Shown piece by piece: positions 5,301-8,305 of a DNA stretch of 8,305 nt. The notes below the pieces were generated by a model. That model made no database searches, was not told where the DNA came from, and saw only the letters and a list, made by a program, of their open reading frames with translations. Made by a program: the position numbers and the translations under genes. Location of the stretch: NCBI RefSeq assembly GCF_024582815.1, contig NZ_CP102102.1, positions 1-8,305 on the forward strand, written 5' to 3'. The DNA is from Acinetobacter colistiniresistens. Its GTDB lineage: Bacteria; Pseudomonadota; Gammaproteobacteria; Pseudomonadales; Moraxellaceae. Each line of letters begins with the position of its first letter. Position 1 is the stretch's first letter.

Positions 5301-5433
5301 CCAATTGTAAATCACCTTTAAAAGGTCACTTTTTTATTGTTCCAAATCCTCTTTGCAGTTTTTTTGTTCTCTACTTTACAATTGACTTGGGAAATTATCC
5401 CAAGAATTGTCCGCAGGAAATGGGGATAATTTC
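5301..5433 (-). promoter_or_regulatory. Structured leader or regulatory region with alternative hairpins
   Basis: Several perfect inverted repeats overlap. CAATTGTAAA (5302-5311) pairs with TTTACAATTG (5375-5384). ACCTTT-A-AAAGGT is at 5312-5324. CTTGGGA (5386-5392) pairs with TCCCAAG (5398-5404), extended by ACAATT/AATTGT (5378-5383, 5405-5410). GAAATTATCCC (5391-5401) pairs with GGGATAATTTC (5423-5433). Several are mutually exclusive. On the minus strand TTGGAA (5345-5340) with a 17-nt spacer and TTTAAA (5322-5317) is a weak promoter for the 72-aa gene, with the 13-nt palindrome over its -10. On the plus strand TTGACT (5382-5387) also resembles a -35. Confidence 0.42.
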
Positions 5434-5521
5434 AGAAATGAGAGCCTTTAGAAATCAGAAAAAGTTGAAGTTTTGAGTATTTTTTAACCAATTTTATTGG
5501 CTAAAAATGACAAAAATGCTT

Positions 5522-5555
5522 AAAAAGCATCCGACTTGTTTCCGAGTCGGCTTTT
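5522..5555. terminator. Bidirectional Rho-independent terminator
   Basis: CCGACT (5531-5536) pairs with AGTCGG (5545-5550), flanked by AAAAAGC on the left and CTTTT on the right. The stem is therefore extended and gives a T-run on both strands (TTTT plus-strand, TTTTT minus-strand). It separates the structured region at 5301-5433 from the pdif site. No gene ends directly at it, so it either terminates an untranslated transcript or insulates the pdif module. Confidence 0.65.
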
Positions 5556-5618
5556 CACCTATTTTTTAGTCATGACTAATTTTTTAAATATTTGAAAAAC
5601 AATAACTTTTTAGAAGTG

Positions 5619-5646
5619 ATTTCGCATAACGCCCATTATGTTAAAT
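5619..5646 (+). other. pdif site (XerC/XerD recombination site)
   Basis: The 28-bp layout is exact: XerC arm ATTTCGCATAA (5619-5629), 6-bp centre CGCCCA (5630-5635), XerD arm TTATGTTAAAT (5636-5646). These arms match the Acinetobacter plasmid-dif consensus as I know it. Host XerCD acts at such sites to resolve plasmid multimers, and pairs of them flank exchangeable modules. I found only this one full copy in the window; no second arm pair is recognisable. Confidence 0.93.
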
Positions 5647-5708
5647 AACAGATAAATTATATTTTTAGAATGCTAGTTGAAAAAGATTAATAGTTCCCAA
5701 ATTAAATT

Positions 5709-5738
5709 TTAACGTAGGAAAAATTCTACTGTTATAAA
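5709..5738 (+). promoter_or_regulatory. Promoter of the 44-aa gene
   Basis: TTAACG (5709-5714) and TATAAA (5733-5738) are separated by 18 nt, with a TG upstream of the -10 (TGTTATAAA), an extended -10 arrangement. A partly symmetrical GTAGGAA...ATTCTAC lies in the spacer. The gene's ATG follows 31 nt after the -10. Confidence 0.45.
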
Positions 5739-5768
5739 TCAATTAAGCAAAAATTAATGGAGATTTAG

Positions 5769-5903
5769 ATGACCAAACCACTTAAACCTGGACCAAAACC
5801 AATTGCCGATTCAACAGGTGAAGTTGATAAGAGAAGACGTGATAACAAGGATACACCTGGAAACAATGATAAATTAAAACCTAGTAAATCAACTAATAAA
5901 TAA
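5769..5903 (+). CDS. 44-aa Lys/Pro-rich hypothetical protein
   Basis: ATG 5769, preceded by GGAG 6-7 nt upstream, opens 44 codons: MTKPLKPGPKPIADSTGEVD, then KRRRDNKDTPGNNDKLKPSK, then STNK. It is highly hydrophilic and basic, with Pro- and Asn-rich stretches and no hydrophobic core, so it is likely disordered. PGPKP faintly resembles an AT-hook but lacks the GRP core. An extended -10 promoter precedes it and a strong terminator follows (5951-5975), so it forms a complete one-gene transcription unit. It lies 122 bp from the pdif site, a typical place for small exchangeable cassettes. It is too short for most gene callers. I recognise no family. Confidence 0.6.
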   Translation: MTKPLKPGPKPIADSTGEVDKRRRDNKDTPGNNDKLKPSKSTNK

Positions 5904-5950
5904 TTTTGTCATTCTTGAGCAAATCCAGAATTTTTAAGCCCACAGTATTA

Positions 5951-5975
5951 AGCTCAGGTTAATCCTGGGCTTTTT
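5951..5975 (+). terminator. Terminator of the 44-aa gene, overlapping the stop of the convergent zinc protein gene
   Basis: AGCTCAGG (5951-5958) pairs with CCTGGGCT (5964-5971), one pair being G-U in the plus-strand RNA, with loop TTAAT and then a T-run (5971-5975). The loop contains the reverse complement of the stop codon of the minus-strand gene. An outer pairing AAGCCCA/TGGGCTT could serve the minus strand. Confidence 0.75.
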
Positions 5976-6150
5976 GTTCAATCTGATCATTGGTAGCAAA
6001 CATGCTAGGATTGGTGATTCGAATATTTTCCAAACAACTTTCACAAAGCATTAGCCCAGCAAAAGGCTGAACATTTTCCTTTGATTCACAAATTCCACAT
6101 GACTTAGGAAAAGTAATGATACTTGCTGAATTGACTAACTCTGTTGACAT
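5959..6150 (-). CDS. Small four-cysteine (zinc-finger-like) protein
   Basis: 63 aa from ATG 6150, with AAGGA 8 nt upstream. An upstream GTG at 6174 in the same frame lacks a ribosome site and is rejected. Cysteines at 18, 21, 36 and 39 form C-x2-C-x14-C-x2-C (SCGICESKENVQPFAGLMLC, then ESC), the layout of a treble-clef or zinc-ribbon knuckle reminiscent of the ClpX N-terminal zinc finger. It probably binds one zinc ion and acts in protein or nucleic-acid contacts. The C-terminal 20 residues are polar. Convergent with the 44-aa gene, it shares the 5951-5975 hairpin with it. Its upstream region contains ACTTAT/ATAAGT inverted arms (6175-6191) and the TGTACAC repeat series, possible regulatory sites. 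The function is unknown. Confidence 0.68.
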   Translation of the reverse strand: MSTELVNSASIITFPKSCGICESKENVQPFAGLMLCESCLENIRITNPSMFATNDQIEQKAQD

Positions 6151-6167
6151 AACAGCTATCCTTAAAA

Positions 6168-6385
6168 TGTACACACTTATTTTTGATAAGTTTCAATATC
6201 TTATAATCAATTTTTCACCAAAAATCTGTACACTCCTTGTATGATCTAGATGTACAAATAATTCTCTATAACTTTCAAATCCTTACAACGAAAAATCCTG
6301 AATTTTTTGTACACGACCATCTACAAATTAATAGTTATATAAATCAAAAACTTAGTTTTAAAATTATCAATTATTTTGTACACGA
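6168..6385. repeat. Dispersed TGTACAC repeats
   Basis: TGTACAC or TGTACAA occurs five times in the same orientation, at 6168, 6227, 6251, 6308 and 6377. The last two are extended (TTTTGTACACGA, 6305-6316 and 6374-6385). The interval is otherwise gene-free and very AT-rich. The set may be operator sites for a regulator of the zinc-protein gene, or secondary binding sites near the origin. The palindromic core TGTACA suits a dimeric protein. Confidence 0.5.
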
Positions 6386-6398
6386 TTTCTCTACTTAA

Positions 6399-6420
6399 AA
6401 AGGGACTTAAACCCTTTATT
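6399..6420. terminator. Weak hairpin, possible terminator
   Basis: AAAGGG (6399-6404) pairs with CCCTTT (6412-6417) over ACTTAAA, then ATT on the plus strand and TTTT-rich sequence on the minus strand. No gene ends at it. It marks the boundary between the TGTACAC-rich stretch and the more GC-rich stretch that follows. Confidence 0.35.
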
Positions 6421-6871
6421 TAAAAGGCTTTCAGGCTTTCATCTTTAGATGCGTGGTGTGTGGACCAAAAATTGCCGGTATGTACCGGTTCCCAATCCAT
6501 TTAATTGACTTAACTGACAGTAAAGATAGTGCTTGGCCAAAAGAGATCCTGACTATTGTGTTTCTAAGAGAAAACTCTAGCCTACAGATCAAAAATAAAA
6601 CCCAAGTTAAAACGCTCTCACATGCGATTTCAGCCACATTTTTACTTAAGACATAGAATCCACTATTGAAATGAGTAATCAAGTCAAAAAACGCAAATGA
6701 GCGCTAAATAGAGGCTATCTTTATTCTAATCGGGATCAATAGAGCGAGTGTCTACGAGCGAAGTACCAAAATCCAGACCTTGACTCTCTGAAAAACAGCT
6801 TTTTAGGTTGTGAAGTCTAAATAAGCGTAAATCACATGCAGAAAATTTTGTCTAGATCGAGCGTAGCGAGT
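6421..6871. other. Gene-free stretch between the zinc protein gene and the origin
   Basis: Open frames exist on both strands here (plus 6453-6656; minus 6431-6682), but they overlap each other, lack ribosome sites and encode nothing recognisable, so I treat the stretch as non-coding. Visible elements are an exact tandem GGCTTTCA pair (6426-6433, 6434-6441), a GC-rich palindrome CCGGTA-TG-TACCGG (6475-6488), and the first copies of the GAGCGA repeat (6742, 6756, 6859). It could be a remnant of a lost gene or a long untranslated flank of the origin. Confidence 0.45.
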
Positions 6872-7003
6872 AAAAAAGCTTTATGAGCGAAGCGAATTCC
6901 GAGTTGCTTTTGCTTTTTTTCAAGGTCACAGCTGGATTAGAACTAAAAAATTGCCCCAGGAATCGAGCGAAAGCGAGATTCAATAGAGTTTGAGCGAAGC
7001 GAA
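6742..7003 (+). repeat. GAGCG-A/T-AGCGA repeat cluster
   Basis: Related motifs occur in one orientation: GAGCGAGTG (6742), GAGCGAAGT (6756), GAGCGTAGCGAG (6859-6870), GAGCGAAGCGAA (6885-6896), GAGCGAAAGCGAG (6965-6977) and GAGCGAAGCGAA (6992-7003). The unit itself repeats GCGA. The last three lie in the loops of long terminator-like stems. The cluster lies 100-365 bp upstream of the iterons. Confidence 0.7.
6872..6919 (+). terminator. Terminator-like stem enclosing a GAGCGAAGCGAA copy
   Basis: AAAAAAGC (6872-6879) pairs with GCTTTTTT (6912-6919), enclosing 32 nt that contain one GAGCGAAGCGAA copy. The right arm ends in a T-run. The stem is mostly A-T, so termination strength is uncertain. 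Confidence 0.4.
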
Positions 7004-7020
7004 AACCAAGGGCAATTTTT
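6946..7020 (+). terminator. Terminator-like stem enclosing two GAGCGA repeat copies
   Basis: AAAAATTGCCC (6946-6956) pairs perfectly with GGGCAATTTTT (7010-7020). The 53-nt loop holds two repeat copies and a small GAATC/GATTC stem. It lies directly upstream of the AT-rich origin segment and would insulate the origin from transcription entering from upstream. Confidence 0.5.
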
Positions 7021-7029
7021 CATTCCAAA

Positions 7030-7070
7030 TGCTTTTAATAATTTTAAATACTTTTAAATACTTTTAGATC
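7030..7070. other. AT-rich origin unwinding region
   Basis: TTTTAAATAC is repeated exactly at 7042-7051 and 7052-7061, followed by the related TTTTAGAT and preceded by CTTTTAATAA. Such short AT-rich tandem repeats beside iterons are the usual DNA unwinding element of a Rep_3-type oriV. Position and composition support the call; no clear DnaA box is seen. Confidence 0.6.
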
Positions 7071-7105
7071 TGCTATAAGCCTTTATACATAAGGATTTAA
7101 GAGCT

Positions 7106-7193
7106 TATATCACTACGTTTATCGACCTATATCACTACGTTTATCGACCTATATCACTACGTTTATCGACCTATATCACTACGTTTATCGACC
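7106..7193 (+). repeat. oriV: oriV iterons: four perfect 22-bp tandem repeats
   Basis: Four identical head-to-tail 22-bp units start at 7106, 7128, 7150 and 7172. Each begins TATATCACTACG and ends TTTATCGACC. They lie 64 bp upstream of the Rep start, the standard place for the initiator-binding iterons of Rep_3 plasmids. At 22 bp, equal to about two helical turns, Rep monomers would bind on the same face. Copy number is probably set by iteron titration and handcuffing. Confidence 0.95.
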
Positions 7194-7195
7194 AT

Positions 7196-7250
7196 TTGAC
7201 TACCTCAATATTTAATGTAGTATTACTACGTTATTTAATGATGTAGTAAT
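7196..7250 (+). promoter_or_regulatory. rep promoter and autoregulatory operator
   Basis: TTGACT (7196-7201) with TAGTAT (7218-7223, 16-nt spacer) is a plausible promoter. GTAGTA-T-TACTAC (7217-7229) is a 6-bp-arm palindrome over the -10. ATTACTAC (7222-7229) and GTAGTAAT (7243-7250) form a second, 8-bp inverted repeat reaching the ribosome site. TTACTACGTTA shares the CACTACGTTTA core of the iterons. Rep_3 initiators typically repress their gene as dimers bound to such inverted partial iterons. Confidence 0.65.
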
Positions 7251-7257
7251 AAGAATA

Positions 7258-8181
7258 ATGAAAGACTTAGTTGTCAAAGATAATGCTCTAATTAATGCAA
7301 GTTATAATCTTGATTTAGTTGAGCAAAGGCTAGTTCTACTAGCAATTATTGAAGCCAGACAAACAGGTAAAGGAATCAATGCTAATGATGCTTTAGTAAT
7401 TCATGCATCAAGCTATATTGAGAATTTCGGTGTAGAGAAACATACGGCTTATGCTGTTTTGAAAGAGGCAAGTAAGGTCTTATTTGATAGGAGATTTACT
7501 TATCAATCTTTAACAGATAAAGGGAATGTAAAAACTACTCATAGCCGTTGGGTAAGCGAAATTAGCTATATTGATAATGAAGCATCAGTAAGTCTTATCT
7601 TTTCACCAGCTGTCGTCCCATTAATTACAAGGCTTGAGGAACGGTTTACTAGCTATGAATTAAAGCAAGTAAGTCAATTGACAAGCAGATATGCCACTAG
7701 ACTTTACGAACTATTAGTTGCTTGGCGCACCACTGGTCAAACTCCAATATTTGAGATTTCAGAATTTAGGCAGCAGCTTGGTATTGCGGATGATGAATAC
7801 ACACGCTCAGATAATTTCAAAAGAAGAGTTCTAGATATAGCTATATCCCAAATCAATACTTTTACAGACATCAAAGTTAAGTCTGAACAGCATAAAACTG
7901 GGCGATCAATTTCAGGCTATAGTTTTTCATTTAAGCCAAAGACATCAGTTAAAAATATTTCTAAAGCAAGGAGCGAACAGCTAGAACTGATTGGCCAATT
8001 GACAGATAAACAGATTTTTTTGTTCTCTGGTAAGTTAGCTTATGAACCCACATTCGCATCAAAATATAGTAAAGCTGGTGAAAGCTATGATGACTTTATA
8101 ATTAGAATAGCTGGAGACTTAACAGATCCTAAAAAAATTAAAGAATATTCTCCATATCTTAAAGAATTAGGATTTAAATAG
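7258..8181 (+). CDS. repB: Rep_3 superfamily replication initiation protein (RepB/RepM)
   Basis: 307 aa from ATG 7258. The N-terminal winged helix (about 1-125) opens with the family-typical VKDNALINASYNLDLVEQRL and continues through TAYAVLKEASKVLFDRRF. The second winged helix (about 130-228) contains LTSRYATRLYELLVAW and FEISEFRQQLGI, hallmark Rep_3 stretches. The C-terminal 75 residues are a charged tail. It binds the iterons at 7106-7193 to open the origin and load host helicase. The protein is full-length and intact. The ribosome site is poor (TAAGAATA) and partly covered by the operator, consistent with limited, autoregulated expression. In Acinetobacter such proteins are annotated RepB, RepM or RepAci types; I cannot say which Rep group. 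The downstream accessory DNA-binding gene begins 66 bp after its stop. Confidence 0.96.
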   Translation: MKDLVVKDNALINASYNLDLVEQRLVLLAIIEARQTGKGINANDALVIHASSYIENFGVEKHTAYAVLKEASKVLFDRRFTYQSLTDKGNVKTTHSRWVSEISYIDNEASVSLIFSPAVVPLITRLEERFTSYELKQVSQLTSRYATRLYELLVAWRTTGQTPIFEISEFRQQLGIADDEYTRSDNFKRRVLDIAISQINTFTDIKVKSEQHKTGRSISGYSFSFKPKTSVKNISKARSEQLELIGQLTDKQIFLFSGKLAYEPTFASKYSKAGESYDDFIIRIAGDLTDPKKIKEYSPYLKELGFK

Positions 8182-8183
8182 AT

Positions 8184-8246
8184 TTGTAAATTGACATTAT
8201 CAACTTAACAGTAAAGTATTAACTCAATTTAACCCCCAATTTACAA
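8184..8246 (+). promoter_or_regulatory. Inverted repeat and possible promoter between rep and the second replication gene
   Basis: TTGTAAATTG (8184-8193) and CAATTTACAA (8237-8246) are perfect 10-bp inverted arms spanning the whole intergenic gap. The right arm ends immediately before ATG 8248. TTGACA (8191-8196) is a consensus -35, but the -10 (TAAAGT or AAGTAT, 8212-8219) is weak. No good Shine-Dalgarno precedes 8248, so the stem could control translation of the downstream gene. Confidence 0.5.
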
Positions 8247-8247
8247 T

Positions 8248-8305
8248 ATGAAAAAATTATCAGTTTCAGAATTAGCTAAGCTGTATGGATACTCAAGGCA
8301 AGCCA
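8248..8305 (+). CDS. Plasmid replication DNA-binding protein, 5' part (continues at position 1)
   Basis: ATG 8248 opens 19 complete codons (MKKLSVSELAKLYGYSRQA) before the window ends. The last seven bases CAAGCCA are also the first seven of the window. After merging them the reading frame continues without interruption into the 1-483 ORF, giving a 177-aa protein with a helix-turn-helix completed by bases from both ends. Immediate upstream bases lack a clear Shine-Dalgarno. The domain description is given with the 3' part. Confidence 0.85.
   Translation, partial: MKKLSVSELAKLYGYSRQA

Noticed and set aside
5395..5428. DnaA boxes (TTATCCCAA and, inverted, TTATCCCCA)
   Set aside because: They differ from TTATCCACA by one or two bases, are explained by the hairpin arms, and lie far from the iterons.
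6172..6174. GTG start for the four-cysteine protein
   Set aside because: ATG 6150 has AAGGA at ideal spacing; the GTG has none, and the extra residues are encoded across that ribosome site.
6453..6656. 67-codon plus-strand open frame starting with GTG
   Set aside because: No Shine-Dalgarno, no domain, and overlaps the minus-strand frame; at best a gene remnant.
6431..6682. 83-codon minus-strand open frame
   Set aside because: No usable ribosome site or recognisable protein, and it overlaps an opposite-strand frame; it looks like chance openness.
7106..7193. CRISPR array
   Set aside because: The four 22-bp repeats are directly tandem with no spacers and sit before a rep gene, so they are iterons.
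1..8305. Relaxase, transposase, resistance gene, tRNA or rRNA
   Set aside because: None of the open frames shows such motifs, and no tRNA or rRNA-like sequence was seen on either strand.

Overview
The window looks like a complete, or very nearly complete, small cryptic plasmid from Acinetobacter or a close relative in the Moraxellaceae. Four things point there: an AT-rich base composition, a Rep_3-family initiator (RepB/RepM type) preceded by four perfect 22-bp iterons, a second 'plasmid replication DNA-binding protein' gene just behind it, and a textbook 28-bp pdif (XerC/XerD) site. The two ends share the 7 bases CAAGCCA. If that overlap is counted once, the gene starting at 8248 reads in frame into the ORF at position 1, giving a 177-aa protein. 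The molecule is therefore probably a circle of about 8298 bp opened inside that gene.

Layout. (1) 7030-8305 plus 1-483, plus strand: replication block, with an AT-rich unwinding region, iterons, an operator/promoter with inverted repeats, repB, and a HTH/coiled-coil accessory replication gene. (2) 735-2137: a RES-domain toxin (minus) and a HTH/Xre-MbcA-ParS-like antitoxin (plus). They are convergent, share one terminator hairpin, and a 14-bp-arm operator lies over the antitoxin promoter. (3) 2382-2692: a decayed ORF of higher GC content. (4) 2762-4828, all minus strand: an XRE repressor and ImmA/IrrE metalloprotease pair, followed by two unannotated microproteins (46 and 51 aa), a 112-aa HTH protein whose Shine-Dalgarno is buried in a hairpin, and a small three-helix membrane protein. 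(5) 5055-6150: small genes (72 aa unknown; 44-aa Lys/Pro-rich; 63-aa four-cysteine zinc protein), interleaved with a dense set of alternative hairpins, terminators and the pdif site. (6) 6150-7030: no convincing gene. This part holds TGTACAC repeats and a cluster of GAGCGAAGCGA repeats lying between or within terminator-like stems.

Working together: replication is probably iteron-controlled and autoregulated. The RES/antitoxin pair would stabilise the plasmid by killing or stalling plasmid-free cells through NAD+ depletion. pdif would resolve multimers and allow module exchange through host XerCD. The XRE-ImmA pair looks like a phage/ICE-type derepression switch controlling itself and perhaps the small downstream genes. 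I see no relaxase, resistance gene, transposase or partition gene. If the plasmid moves between cells, it must rely on helper functions or pdif-mediated fusion.
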